Of a DNA stretch of 64,000 nt, positions 1 through 11,894 are shown piece after piece. Each line of letters starts with the position of its first letter. The first letter of the stretch is position 1. Made by a program: the position numbers and the translations under genes. Under the pieces are notes generated by a model, which was not told the origin of the DNA, made no database searches, and worked only from the letters and a program-made list of their open reading frames with translations. Origin of the DNA: Phallus indusiatus (taxonomy: Eukaryota; Basidiomycota; Agaricomycetes; Phallales; Phallaceae); contig JAQFWX010000003.1 of the NCBI GenBank assembly GCA_027605045.1, positions 2,542,001 to 2,606,000 on the forward strand. Reading direction: 5' to 3'.

Positions 1-1084
1 GTAAAGCATCAGTCTAAGTATGCCATCGGTCGTGGTGGCTATGCAAATGTTTATTTAGCAACACTCGTTATCAGTGATACTAGGTCAGAAAACGTACGTG
101 TTTGATTTCATGCTATAACATACTGTTCCGATGTATATATAAATAAGGTTGCTAAGAAGGTGCTGCTGAATACGTTCAGAGAAGATAAAGATCGTCATAG
201 ACACTTTGTGGTATATTTTTTTTTTCGATTGATCTGACATGTAATAATACTCATACAGCGTCTTGCGAGAGAGATGAACGCATGGACTGGTTTGAGACAT
301 CCAAATATTGGCGTGCTTCGTGGATTTACAAAAGAGGACAACGATACCATAGGGCTGATATCTCCGTATTATATAAACGGCGACATTGTGAAGCACATAA
401 AGAATAATATATCGAGTGGAAAGGAGTTCCTTGAAATCGTGAGCACCCAATATTTACTCTTACTGGTTTATAACTAGTAATTTCAGATGAGAGGAATAGC
501 ACTCGGTGTAGAGTACCTTCACACCACGCGTATCATCCACGGTGACATTAAAGGGGTTCGGTTAGTTTCTCAGATTTTGTGCCGGAAGTCTCACTTTTTT
601 TGAACAGACGAATATTGTGATGGGTGATGACAATCAACCAAAATTAATAGACTTCGGCATTTCACGCATTGTTGATGTTCCAGGTTTCACAACCACTAGC
701 AATGCTACTTCCTGGGCCTGGGCCGCGCCTGAATTACTTCGAAAGGATGGTAGTTATGTGCCCAAGACAAAGGAAAGTGACATATATGCACTAGCCAGTA
801 CATTTGTAGAGGTGAGCTCTCCAACCGTAGCATTATCCCAAGGAGTGTTATGTATCAACTAATGCTAGATGATGACCGGGGATCGACCCCTGGATGACAA
901 AATTCCTGTCCTTGCTCTTTCTGACGGAAAAACCCCTGAGAGACCAATTTCCTTCAAACATAAATTCTACCCCGGAGACCGGTTATGGAAACTCCAAAGG
1001 TCATGTTGGGGTAGCGCGGAGAGTCGACCCAAAGCAAGTGAAGTGGCTAAGTTTCTGATCAAACTCAGCAACATCACCGACTGA
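1..1084 (+). CDS. Protein kinase, tyrosine-kinase-like fungal expansion (5' end outside window)
   Basis: A Ser/Thr-type kinase domain runs from the Gly-rich loop GRGGYANVY (about 31-60) to the stop at 1082-1084. In order: loop; the VAKK strand with the ATP-anchoring Lys after an intron at 94-147; REMNAWTGLRHPN helix (from about 260); catalytic loop HGDIKGTN split by an intron after KG; DFG as IDFGISR (about 650); WAWAAPE activation-segment end (about 715); C-lobe ending FLIKLSNITD. The catalytic Asp, DFG Asp and APE Glu are all present. The HRD Arg is Gly, as usual in this basidiomycete family. At least five introns interrupt it. The downstream gene is a close paralogue in the same orientation. 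The N-terminal region lies before the window. Substrate and pathway are unknown; signalling is inferred. Confidence 0.85.
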
Positions 1085-1981
1085 GGTTTTTGATTGAGCA
1101 TTGTGATTTATGTATTACCTGGGAAAATGTAAATATGTTTAAACATTGGCTCAATGTAAACTAGTAGTCGCTTTTAAAAAGCCACCAATCACCATAACTG
1201 ACGGTAGAACTAAATCTGGGCTCGCGAGGATCTGCAGGCACAATGCCTCATTCATCGGCCAGCTTGTGATGGCCCAATCACCTTCTTCCGTCATTCAAGA
1301 CTAGAAAAAATCCCTCTCTTGTGCTTTTGGTATAAGTGACTATCTCTGTCACTATCACATTCAGTAACTCTGTCGTACCAACTATAGCAATGATACTGCC
1401 GAAAAATTCACTGGATATAATTTCCTCAAAGTGAGCTACATCATGTATACCACGTGGCATTGGGCAAGTATCGATATCGCGGTTACTCCGAGTCGTCGTT
1501 ATATGTCCCCTGCTTCATCTCACAAGTCAACCTGGAAAAAATTTCGCAAATCAAATGATTTACTTTTCAGTTTTCCTTTTTTTCAATGAAGATCCTGTAT
1601 CATACGGTTATGATGAATACCGATCAACTGCAAATCAGTCGTGGGAAACATTCTCTTTGTTGTTTGTTGGAGCGCGTAATCCCGTCACGAGGTCACGAGA
1701 TCTTGATTATCCTTTGTTTTTTTGATTAGTGCTTCCAGCGTGGCTGCCATATTTGTTATAAGTCTTCCTTTTATACATGATAACCGGGTCAGTTCGGTCA
1801 TAATTCCCATCGAGTCATTTATTTCTTAATGGGCAATGGGACTTCTGAAACCTGTGCTGTTGTTCACGTATCATGCCGTTCCGTGAAATATGTACCTTTG
1901 GGCAATGGGGAAAATGTGCTAACTCAAAAGCTGTTGCTCCTTCCTTCCTTCCTCGACTCTCATCACTCTCATTAAAAGTGG
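1085..1981. other. Intergenic, kinase 1 to kinase 2
   Basis: About 900 bases of AT-rich spacer with no exon chain that I can support on either strand. A CT-rich stretch (1938-1975) immediately precedes the start of kinase 2 and may belong to its promoter. Confidence 0.5.
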
Positions 1982-4572
1982 ATGCAAGACTTTGAACGAG
2001 AGGTATTGGCTTGTGTGGGACCTTCGAACATCCCTACCAGGGAACAGGTTAAGAGTCTGTGTCAACAGGCGCATGCTGGGTACGCTCCAGCTAATGCCAC
2101 ACGAAACATCTCATTTTGTGCTTCATTTACAGTTCAAATGCCCTGCAGACGCTACAAGAAACACTCTTCTCAAGACTTGAGCGTCCTAAAGAGCTCCAAG
2201 TGTCGACTCCAGAGATTGAACATGTAAGCTCTCCACATTGCTCCTCTCCTATAGTTGGCGGAATCCACTGACACCTGCCACGCATCCAAATCTTGAACTA
2301 CTCTTACAGATTCTTGTCGTAATCCGCCAATGCTGCTTTATCGCTCCACGATCATTTATCGATTTCTCCAAAGACCGTCTTTACGTTATAGCGTCCTTTT
2401 GCAATCACGAGGATCAGTTGGACCCACACGGGGCAACCAAAGTCGAGAAAGCAGCTATGGCGCTGAGCCAGTTATTACGGGATGACATGAAATTGAACGA
2501 AGAAAGACGGAAAAGCCACCATTCATTCTCACCGTCTTTACCTTCCATCTGGCTTCCGACGGCAGGTCCGTACCAGGACTCTCCGCGCACGCGAGAGAAA
2601 CCTCTTTTGTCCCCGAGTCAACGCAGGTCGTTCCTCCCGACTCCAGAGGCATCTCCGATTCAAAGAAACACAGCCTTGGCTGATGATAATTCACATCGCA
2701 GGGCACACAGGTAGGGGGAGATATTTATAAATCATATGCAATTGACCACAATTAAATAATATCGGTTATTTTAGCGAAGGTTCCACACTTCCTCACCACG
2801 TCACTGGGGAAGAAGAGATCGAAAGAACGATACGTCAACTTCTTAACAAACCCTTATCGGAATTACAAGAATCCCGAACTATATTAAGAGAAATTGCGCA
2901 AGCGACATTCGACGAGTAAGATCTATTTGTTTAACGTCAACACACCTTTATTCATGACAAACCCTCGCCTTCAGAAACCGTTTACAAATTATCATAAGTT
3001 TATTTTTAGAATATATTCTTGAGGACAGTGACAATGATGGATCGCCCAATTTTATGATCAAGGTACCAAGTTCAAGATTCATACAAAGATTGATAGATGT
3101 ATAACCGCTTCAACAGGTTTTAAGCATAATGGACTATTGTCTTAGAAAGGGCTCTCCGAAGATTATTTCGGGATTACAAGACTACCGGGATAGAATTCGT
3201 CAACTAGCAGAATTATTTGCATCGCGTCGTCTAGCAGCGCTAGTGAAAAGTATTCTTGAATTATTGGGATCGACAGGAAATCGAGGCCGAAACTTGGAAC
3301 GACAGCCCAGTTTCGTTCCATCTCCCGAAATCCATCTCTCCCCTAGTAGAAGTTCACTCCTCTCCATTCCAAGCGTTATATCAAGCCAATTTTCCGCTTC
3401 TACCTTATTTTCCTCCCAGGATCAAATCAAAGATCTGACGCCTTTTGTGACACTTACAAGTCCTCATGCCTTTTCACGGGGCGGCTATTCAGCTGTTTAT
3501 CGGGCTAAATTGATTATTGGAAATCATTCGGAAGACGTACGTATTCGATTATGGCTCTCCTTTTTTTCGATATGTTAATTGTCCGAAATCATATTAGGTT
3601 GCCAAAAAAGTAATGGAGAGAAAAGGTTCTAGCAAGACGACCGAATTAAAGGTGATTATTTTATGTTCAATATTAGTCTTGTCCGACCGCTCCAACAAAT
3701 AGCGTTATAGCGTCTTTTAAGAGAAATGAATGCCTGGACTGGTCTAGAGCATCCCAACGTCGGCTTGTTATACGGGTTTACAAGAGAGGATAACGACCGT
3801 ATAGGGTTTATATCACCGTTTTACGGCAAAGGCAATATCGTCCAATACATTAAGAAAGAGAGAAAAAATATGAGTAATAAAGATTTTTTAAACACTGTAA
3901 GTCCTTACAAGTTGTCTCTAGCCCTTCCTTTATAATGAAAATCAAACAACTTCAGATGAAAGGTGTCGTAGCCGGTGTGGTGTACCTTCACAAGGAGGGA
4001 ATCATTCATGGTGATATCAAAGGGGTTCGTCTATCACCAAGTTCAAGATTTGAAACCGTTGACTGAATATTTCCTGGTAGGCCAATATTATGGTGGGCGA
4101 TGATAATAAACCAAAAATGATAGATTTTGGCGTTTCACGAATCGTTGGTGTAAGCGGTTTTACAACATCCGGAAACGGTACTTCTTGGGCTTGGGCTGCG
4201 CCTGAGCTGCTACAGAACGATTCCGATGCACCGAAAACACAGAAAAGTGACATATACGCTCTAGCTAGTACATTTGTAGAGGTTGGTTTCTTCCCCATCA
4301 CTCTTAGCAATCAATCTTTTTTAACAGCTGTTTGGGTAAATGTTTAGATGATGACTGGCTCTCCACCTTTGATTTGTAAACATCCTATCATCGCCCTCTC
4401 AAACGGAGAAATTCCAAAGAAACCAACACCTACACAACATCCATTTTATCCTGGAGATCGGTTATGGGTTTATATGATGTATTGTTGGGATAAAGCAGAC
4501 AGTCGACCAAAAGCAGCCCAAGTGGCTAATTTTTTGGACGAGCTCGAGGACATTACAGACGGTTTTGATTGA
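1982..4572 (+). CDS. Protein kinase, tyrosine-kinase-like, with N-terminal helical region (paralogue of the preceding gene)
   Basis: Multi-exon gene. Exons join in frame through 1982-2113, 2149-2223, 2311-2710, 2775-2915, a short exon near 2976-3061, 3117-3536 and the kinase exons to 4572. The first roughly 370 residues are hydrophilic and partly Ser/Pro-rich, with likely helical segments but no domain I recognise. The kinase domain shows SRGGYSAVYRAK (Gly loop), VAKKV (Lys), REMNAWTGLEHPN, HGDIKGAN, IDFGVSR, WAWAAPE and a C-lobe ending LEDITDGFD. Segment order and intron positions match the upstream gene, so the two are tandem duplicates. Start is the first ATG that opens into the chain; N-terminal splice sites are less certain than the kinase part. 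Catalytic residues are intact, so an active kinase is expected. Confidence 0.82.
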
Positions 4573-5218
4573 TTGAACATATGTTTGTTGTATCAGTGTT
4601 TTTTTAGTCAAACGTGTCGCTTATGCTGGAGTAGGATAATGTGCTAGTACGCTTTATCATGTACGGCAGGCTGAATAATTATATGCGTTAAACGCCTCGT
4701 TACGCCTTGGCTTAATATGCGATCACGTGTCAGAACTATCGTCTCGCATTCACGCTCGGGATTCTCCGCAGACACAGGTGGTGCATTCTGTAGGTTGTAT
4801 ACCAAACACGCATCGGGAAAACCTGACAACGAATGAGGATCCATTGGTTTTATGAGTTCCCAAGAAAAGAGCGTCGATCATTGATTGACACGTCTAACTT
4901 CCTAAATGATAATAGAGGAATCTTATTTTATCGCGGTGTTTTCGGTCTAACAGGCATATTCGGCCTCGTCGGGGAAGATCTCTTCGATTTCTCTCCCATT
5001 ATTAGGAATCACAGATCAATACAATTTCCAGAAACACAATTCAATCCCACCCACAAGTATAGTAGTGACACGGCCCCTACGAGAATTGAGATTCATCCTC
5101 ATTTTAGTCTCCTCTCCTTTCGTTCGCCACCGAATCATTCAGTTTTCTCCAACCAGCCGCACTTACTGAACTATTCTATCTCACTCAAGCTTCTTGTCGG
5201 TCATTTAACAGTGTCTAA
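4573..5218. other. Intergenic
   Basis: An open frame at 4833-5216 on the plus strand has no supporting motif and leads directly into a better start at 5219; I treat it as chance or 5' leader. Nothing else is visible. Confidence 0.4.
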
Positions 5219-6142
5219 ATGGGCTCCTTTCAGAATTTTCAATCCCAATCGTACTTCATAACCCAACCTCGATATCACGCTTCAGGTCTCCCGATCTACT
5301 CTTCTCAAGAAGCACACCAAAGCGAACTGGAATTTGATAGGTTAAAACAACCTTTCTTTGCACCCTTTTCCCTGCTTAATAGCAAAATCATTGATTAGTG
5401 AAAGGTTATCACTTTTAACTGAACGTCTCGTTGAAGAGAAGAGGCACTGGCAACGAGCTCGAGGATCCTCCACAGAACCTCCTGCTGCTCTAGAAACTAT
5501 ACTCTTAGATATTTACAAAGTAAAGAATGGCAAAACTGACCTGTTTCAAAGCTGATATTTTCAACCAAACCATTTCAGGTCTTATCCATGATTCGTGCTT
5601 ATCTGCGAAATCCGTCAAGACCACCTCCAGAGTACGTTCTTGATCACTGGGCAGATAACATCGACCTTTTCGACCAACTCGCTGCAAACTGCCCCCCTCT
5701 CTCAGTCATTACACAGCAGGACTCGACGGGTGCCTCGAATTCGACTGACAGTTTGATCGGGACAATAGGAGATCTTTCTAGAGCCCTTCGCCGAGTCTTC
5801 CAACTGTACCGCGTGGCAGGATCCGGAAGGTACCCAGAATCATGATAATCACCGGATATAATCTGAAAAAAATTACTATATTTTGTTTAATTGCTGTCAG
5901 AGAGCTGTCTTTTTTTAGTGTTAATTTTGTCTTTGTGATATACTTGCAGAAAAGGATTGTATAGAGTCCGTGACCGGTCCGCGGATACTCACCCATGTGA
6001 AAACACCATGATGTCAAAACACCTATCTCCTCGGGTGAATAATATTTTAACTTCAAGTTTTGAACCGCCGGAACGTTTATGCGAGATTTACAACCATTGG
6101 TCAAATTTGAGCGCGCTCATGCTTAGTCCACAGTGTATCTAA
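5219..6142 (+). CDS. Hypothetical protein, 188 aa, helical
   Basis: Four exons fit with continuous phase: 5219-5340, 5399-5519, 5579-5829 and 5950-6142, with introns of 58, 59 and 120 bases. The protein starts MGSFQNFQ, has a charged amphipathic helix (SERLSLLTERLVEEKRHW, about residues 41-60), a second helical segment with HWADNIDLFDQLAANCPP, and ends LMLSPQCI. If the last intron is retained, translation stops at 5845 after RYPES, giving a shorter form. No signal peptide, membrane segment or catalytic motif is visible, and I do not recognise the family. It sits downstream of the two kinases in the same orientation; a functional link is not shown. Confidence 0.6.
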
Positions 6143-6375
6143 TTATCCTTTCTCGTCGTCCAATTTTGGGACAACTCAAAATTTGGTCAATTTTATGGTC
6201 CTGACATTCTTTATTCAATACATGCGAAAGTATAACTGGACGCCGCATTAAAATCCCAATGCACTACACAAAAAGCTTTACACAAATTCAAGCAAGGCAA
6301 AAAAAAAAGTCCACGAAAAATGAATGTACAAACAAAAACCTCCCCATAACTTAAAATCTCATGACATAAATGCGA

Positions 6376-7207
6376 TCAAGATAAGCCCCCCGCAGCACAT
6401 GCCAAACCGTAGGCACTTCCGGCAGAAGCTGGAGAGGTTTGGTTGTTCCAATCATTGCCAGTTGGAGATACAAAGTTGGATCCGACTGAACTGCCCGAGA
6501 AATTGAGATTTTGATGAACCAAATTTCCGTTGGAGTCGTGCAGGCTACCAATCTTGCTAGCAACGGAGTGGTCGTATCCAACCGGTCGGTTGCTCTTGCG
6601 AAGCAGATCGTTCGAAAAGCTTCGCATGCCGGAAAGGTATTGAGCGAAAACACTGTTTAATTCGATTATGAGTTTTGGTAATTGCAAGTCAAGGGAAGAC
6701 ATACATTGTTTGGACGTCCACTTGGCAGATTTCCTGATTGCGTAGGTCAGCTTTGGGGTTTAATAAGCAAGAAAAAAAAAAGGAATCAACCTGAGTTATA
6801 ATCCTGAGAAGATGATTAATATGCTATCTTTTTCAGAGTAAAATTATTCGACGTACTCTTTTGCGACTTCCAAAAGGACGGCCAGCTGCTGTTGAATAAC
6901 TTCAACGTCTTGTTGGACGCACACAACTTCTGTTTCTTGAACTACAATCTGGTTCGAAGAACCGCCAAAGTTGTCTAAACCGTAGAAGTTATCGAAGTTC
7001 GAAAGCTGGCGTAAAGTGATCAGAAGCACGAAAAAAATGAAACACAAAAACTTCTCTTACAGCGTTTATTCCATCGTAGTTGTTGAACGATATAGGTAAG
7101 GACCCGTATCGCTTAGCAATCTGCAATGGAACGGCTGCAGCGTGAGTGTGTATGGCGGACATCGAAAGTGCAGCAGCGGCAAAGACGAGATTTTTCAAGG
7201 ACATCAT
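6376..7207 (-). CDS. Small secreted protein, 'FDNF' family of Agaricomycetes, 204 aa
   Basis: Minus-strand exons 7207-7061, 7005-6857, 6803-6791 (13 nt), 6733-6705 (29 nt) and 6652-6376 join in phase (615 nt). Residues 1-24 form a signal peptide with an Ala-rich core ending near THAAAVP, so the product is secreted. The body carries NFDNFYGLDNFGG, a Gln/Val-rich helix around VIQQQLAVLLEVAKE, EICQVDVQTIVFAQY, then VGYDHSVASKIGSL and GNDWNNQTSP near the C terminus. This order matches uncharacterised secreted proteins of mushroom fungi as I remember them. Two micro-exons are needed to keep the family sequence continuous. Function unknown. The 3' end is also open in another frame to 6351, but that frame lacks the family residues. 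Confidence 0.75.
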
Positions 7208-7373
7208 TTTGCTGTGAAATAAGTGTGTAATGGCTTTCAGGAATTTTCTAAGAAACAGTGAAATCGAAAGAGAAAACGAAGGTTAGATTGGAGAATGGCA
7301 CCAGGCCCTAGAAAACGAAGAGTAGCGCGAAAGGGAGTGCCGAGGACTGGAGAAAAAGAAAAAAGGGCATGCT

Positions 7374-7386
7374 CCTTATATACGTT
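7374..7386 (-). promoter_or_regulatory. TATA box for the secreted-protein gene
   Basis: On the minus strand this reads cgtatataagg, a good TATA element about 170 bases upstream of the ATG at 7207. The leader between them has no other ATG in a good context that I noticed. Confidence 0.5.
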
Positions 7387-9298
7387 TGGCGGAACCATGA
7401 GAAAGCCGACTAATGGAATCAGTCGCCTATAGCAACAGAAAAAAAAGATCCCGTCAGAGTTCGCTTGCATGAAGACTAGATCAGGAAAGGAAACCCTGAC
7501 CTTTGGTCAAAGAAAGATCATTACGGCACAGCGAGGGTTCTGGCGAAAAAAATACTGTCGAAGAGAGGAAAAGCGCATGAAATGGGGAAGAAATAAAAAT
7601 CGCGTTCGATACCCATAAGCGTCACATTGCAGAGGCAACATTTTGCGCACGGGGCACGGGTAAATTCGCTGAAACGCTTCTTCACGCTGACGGAGATCTT
7701 GTCGGCGTACTCGGGCAGCGTCAGGCTCGGTGAATGATTTGTCATGGCAACTTTGTGTCGTGGCTGGAAACTGTGACTACATCTTTGCCCATCCCGGCAT
7801 TTGGTACCCATGAAAATTTGAATAGATTTGAATTCGCTACCAAAATCATGGGACACTTTTGCCCTGAGCTTGGCAATTTTCCATATATTAGCTTGGGAAT
7901 GGAGGGCAGTAAAATGATAGTAACAACGATGGGAGAGGTTTTGTGTACGGAGCTTTCTCGAAGATATTTGCGGTGGTTAACCGTTATGCATTGCTAGGGG
8001 CCTATGGCTCTCTCCCTTGAACGCATTACTAGGGTACTTGGTCTTGCATGCATTGCTCGTTATTGTTAGGACTCTTCCCTTGCACTACAACGTTACGCGT
8101 CACCGTACTGTAGCGCGCGCAAATCTCGTCTTCCTGACTCTTTTGTCTTTTCCCCTGGTAATGTTCTCATTATTTTATAACGGATGCGATTTCCAGTCCA
8201 GATACCTTGTCAATATGCATTTTCGATTTTTTTTACTGTCTCATCAGATTTGTTCGGAATCAGGATCAATCTCGCGGGAAACTTGACATACTACATAGCA
8301 TGCATGGGCGACGGCATTCTTTTCGCCTGCGCTTTTAGACTATTCTGAAGAATTTCGTTATGTCGACTGAGATTTGGCTAGTAGCCTAGAAGCGTCATTC
8401 TAGGCCAACACATACAAAACAATCGGGTTCGAGACTTGATCGTTTAGCGTAGATAATGTCTTCTGCTGTTGTTTTTCAAAGTTTTCCATTTTTTTTTGCT
8501 TTCAAAAATTTTCTTAGTTGATAATCCTTGATACACGGTTGTTAACCGTCTGTTGACATTGCAATAGTACAGAGTGCTTTTTATGGATTGATCCAAATTC
8601 GGTTTCGGCAAACTCAAGTTTGGTATTACATAATTGGCAACGCCAATTATCTCACGTGGACCCCCATTTCCGAAAACGTTACACTGGTTGCGCCTGTCAT
8701 GATAATACATGCTATGCGAGAGTAATTTTCATTTGAGCCATGTATGTACTCTGGCTCCATTGGGACATTCATGACTTTATTATTAGAAATTCAAAAGAGC
8801 GTTCAATACTCTTGATAGCGCAATATTTATCTCTTATCGCGAATCAGTAAAAACCATCCGTAACTGTTTTAGGCCGTTGATAATGCGCCTGTATGGCAAT
8901 CCTACCCCGCAAAGGTATGTATGTTTTCCTTTTGCTTAGATTGACTGAAATTTAATTACTTATTCCTTATTCAGGAGCTTATTTTAGAGGAACCGCCTGA
9001 TAACTACCAATTTCAGTTAACTTCTAAGTATCACGGTGCTAATTATAAGCTGGCTTAATAAAAAGACTGACTTCTCTGGGAATGGATTCATCTATTTTTC
9101 TCAGCGTCAGAAGTCGATCATTGATTTTTTAACTCACAGATTCTTTTCGACTAGACTTAGGTGATGGTGATATGACGATTCATTGAGATATGTGGTTATC
9201 ATCAACTTGGTGCTGAATAGAACAGTGCTACATGTGAATCCTGAAATATGTATATAGTCTTTGATTAAATTTCTCGAATGGTAAATACGGAGACATAC
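7387..9298. other. Long intergenic region
   Basis: About 1.9 kb. Open frames at 7734-7997 and 8017-8286 (plus) and 8444-8710 (minus) show no motif and no consistent exon chain, so I call them chance. The only coding-looking piece is the two-exon remnant at 8873-9058, listed separately. Confidence 0.4.
8873..9058 (+). pseudogene. Possible terminal exons of an unidentified gene
   Basis: After an acceptor ending ttttag, a frame reads AVDNAPVWQSYPAK to a gtatgt donor. After a 50-60 base intron with an attcag acceptor it continues ELILEEPPDNYQFQLTSKYH and ends ..NYKLA stop at about 9058. Frame continuity across good borders suggests real coding ancestry. No upstream exons or start could be assigned and the product is not recognised. 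It may be a relic or the end of a gene whose 5' part I could not resolve. Confidence 0.25.
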
Positions 9299-11075
9299 TC
9301 ATCTATATCCTTTCCTCCTCTTTGTCTTGTTTGTGGTTTCCTCGTCATTATTGTCTCGTGGAGTATCACATTGACCCCCTGACCAAGCAACAGCCAGCGC
9401 TTTTTCACGAAGCTTTTGAGGGACCCTTTCCCAATATAACTCTTCCCTCTTTCCTTGTACTAATTCCGTTATTACTGGAGGTCTATCCGCAGAAGGAGAT
9501 CCCCCTTGATTGTCCAGTGCCCCGAGTTGTGCTATACTAGATTTTGCATCCGCACCGAAATGTGATGCAAGCCTCGATGCTTCGGAGGGGTTTATTAGCC
9601 GAAGATGACACTATCGCAAATAATTAAAGACGTTCCAGGGGAAGAAATGAATTTAATATCAAGCACCGCACCGAATCAATTCCTTTTGTAAAGTCTACAT
9701 AGTCTATTGCGGCCGCGGAAGATAGAGCAGGGGTGAAAAATTGACGAAGAGTCGTTTTGTTAGTTTCTGGATGGATGTTCTTGACAAAGATAAGGCAATT
9801 TTTGGGATATGTTTCATTAGGGGTGACTACCGCTTCCGCACGTGGAAGAGACATAGCTCGTGGATTCCCCAGAACTCTAAGTGATGCTTCTGCTTTTGGT
9901 ATGATGTCAGATTTCGAAGTGTCGGCTAACCCGAATTCGTGTTTCTGTTCCGCTTTGGCATCTAAAGCCAGTATTGTTTTTTGATAGTTCAAATATTCCT
10001 CCTTAAGCTTATCCCATGATGTTTTTGACAATACCCTTGTTCCAAATTTGGCGGCTTCAGCGTCCACGTTCGAAGGAGTGCCCTCAATATCTTTGTCTTC
10101 GTTCGTTTGTCTTCCGCGAAGTTGTGCGTGTCCAATAGAACTCCAGGGATAAGCGTTGACCAACGTTTCGGCAGAAGAACAAGAATCGAGGATAACAAAT
10201 GCGAATGCTTTACACCGAGGAGGACCCGTTCTTTCCGAATCAGAATGATGAGGAGGAAAGGACACGCCTTGGACAGAGAAATCGCGTTTACTGCACTCTC
10301 CTAAACCACGCGTCGCGTTAGTCACGAGACGATAAATATACTGAGCGACCGCATGTTTCGTCCGATAAGTCATAGGGAGACGTTCCTAAATAAAAACCAA
10401 ACTAATCAAACCTTTTTCTCCCCTCTTTGAAACTTTTGAATGTGCGCGCTTACCACATAAATAGTCCGGCTATCCCAGTAATGTTTACCAATATCTGAGT
10501 CCTCATTGATTGAACGTATAACTTTCTCATAGTCTCTTCTTCGGATTTCAAATAGTCCAGAAGTAACATGAGCATGGTTACCCAAAGTGGGTGATAACCA
10601 TTCATTCCTGGATGGCCCTTGTATAACCATTCGTATTTCGAAAATATTTTCTATGCCATTATCGGTGGAACGTAAAGCATTGACGATTTCGAGCTCTGAT
10701 GGACGATTTTCCAATTCACAAAGAGGCGAGACATTCTCGAGAAGATATTGCACGGGTGCATCTACAAAGAGAAACTAAAATTAAAAATTTCAGTTTCTTT
10801 AACTAAAGTATATTCAACTTACACCCTTCCTCGGACTTTTGAATGATCCTCAACAGTTCGGGATCCAGCCAAATATTATAACGTGACAAACAGAGGCATA
10901 GCAAAGTCAAAATATCATCGGTCGTGAAATTTGACTTGGTATTAGATTCGTTTGATGAAGAAGATGGTAAACTCGAAAGTTCTTGACGTGTTTTTTTTTC
11001 TTGGGTCACTGAAGGTTGAGGAGGATGAACTTTTCTTTTCGCGACTGAACGCGGGACAAAAGTAAAGTCTGACAT
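9299..11075 (-). CDS. La-related protein with La module and C-terminal xRRM (LARP7/Pof8 type), 528 aa
   Basis: Minus-strand exons 11075-10823, 10761-10454, 10385-9672 and 9610-9299 join in phase. The N-terminal part resembles a La motif (DPELLRIIQKSEEGYAPVQY, then LLENVSPL), followed by an RRM starting RTIYVERLPMTYR (about residue 183). After a charged linker comes an xRRM-like domain: CLIFVKNIHPETNKTTLRQF, AIDYVDFTKGIDSCHLRL, SEASRLASHF, then a basic tail with LVQGKREELYWERVPQKLRE. LARP7-family proteins bind and protect RNA polymerase III or telomerase RNAs (Pof8 in fission yeast, p65 in Tetrahymena), so a nuclear RNA-chaperone role is inferred. Without the last exon the xRRM would stop after GIDS at an in-frame read-through peptide. 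The 61-nt intron 9671-9611 restores it. The target RNA cannot be read from sequence. Confidence 0.8.
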
Positions 11076-11894
11076 TGCCTGATTACGTAATAGAAACGTG
11101 TCACGTACTTAACTGCTTAGAAAAATGCATGTGCGCACAAACATGTAAAATTAAATTTTATTAACACACCTCCCTTACGCTCATGTTGACTGATAAAATG
11201 AAGATGAGAAGGAATATTTCAGAGGGAATAATAAGAAAAAAAATTGTATTTAATAAGAATATTTTTTTTTCTCAATTTAATATGAGAAAAGGTATCACAC
11301 ATCATGAAAGTGTCAACAGACGTCAAGAAAAAGAAGAAAATCATGATCAAAAAAGATGAATCGACAAACGGTACAATTAATTGTTTAAATGGGAGGTTGC
11401 GTGTGTTGTTGCTACATCAACAGGAAAATAGATGAGTAATAGTAAGAGGGGGAGGGAAAAAAGATCAAAAAAGAGTCAGAATTCCTGGGCATAACATGTT
11501 ATTGTCACAAAAACTGCGGTTAAAACAACGTCCTGAACTGAAATAATGTCAGATGAAGAGAAAAAAAGAAGAGGAACGAGGAATGGAAACGATGAGATGT
11601 TAATTTTTTCCAGAGATATTTAAGTTAAGATCAAGGGATGGAGATAAGGGGTAGAGGTTCTGTGACCGGAAGAAACGGGATGAGAAAGAGGACGGAAGAG
11701 AAGGAAAAGGGAAATCGACAGCAACTTCAAAGCGACATAAGGCAAAAAAAAACAAAATGGAAGAATTACATCAGTCATAAATGAAACCACCAAAAAAAGA
11801 AAGAAAACCCGGAAGGAATAAAATAGCTGGTCTAAAGCTACTTTATCATCATCATCATCATCATCATTATCATCATTAGTCGTCGCCATCACCA
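11076..11894. other. Spacer between two minus-strand genes
   Basis: AT-rich (many runs of a and t) promoter side of the LARP-type gene and 3' flank of the AT-hook gene. It ends with a (cat)n microsatellite at about 11847-11878. No coding signal. Confidence 0.5.
11847..11878. repeat. (CAT)n microsatellite
   Basis: Seven consecutive cat units followed by imperfect repeats, just beyond the stop codon of the AT-hook gene, probably in its 3' untranslated region. Confidence 0.8.

Noticed and set aside
6351..6653. Alternative minus frame over the end of the secreted-protein gene
   Set aside because: Lacks the family residues (VGYDxSVAS) found in the overlapping frame.
7734..8286. Two successive open frames in the long intergenic region
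   Set aside because: No compatible splice joins, no family motif, and composition like the surrounding spacer.
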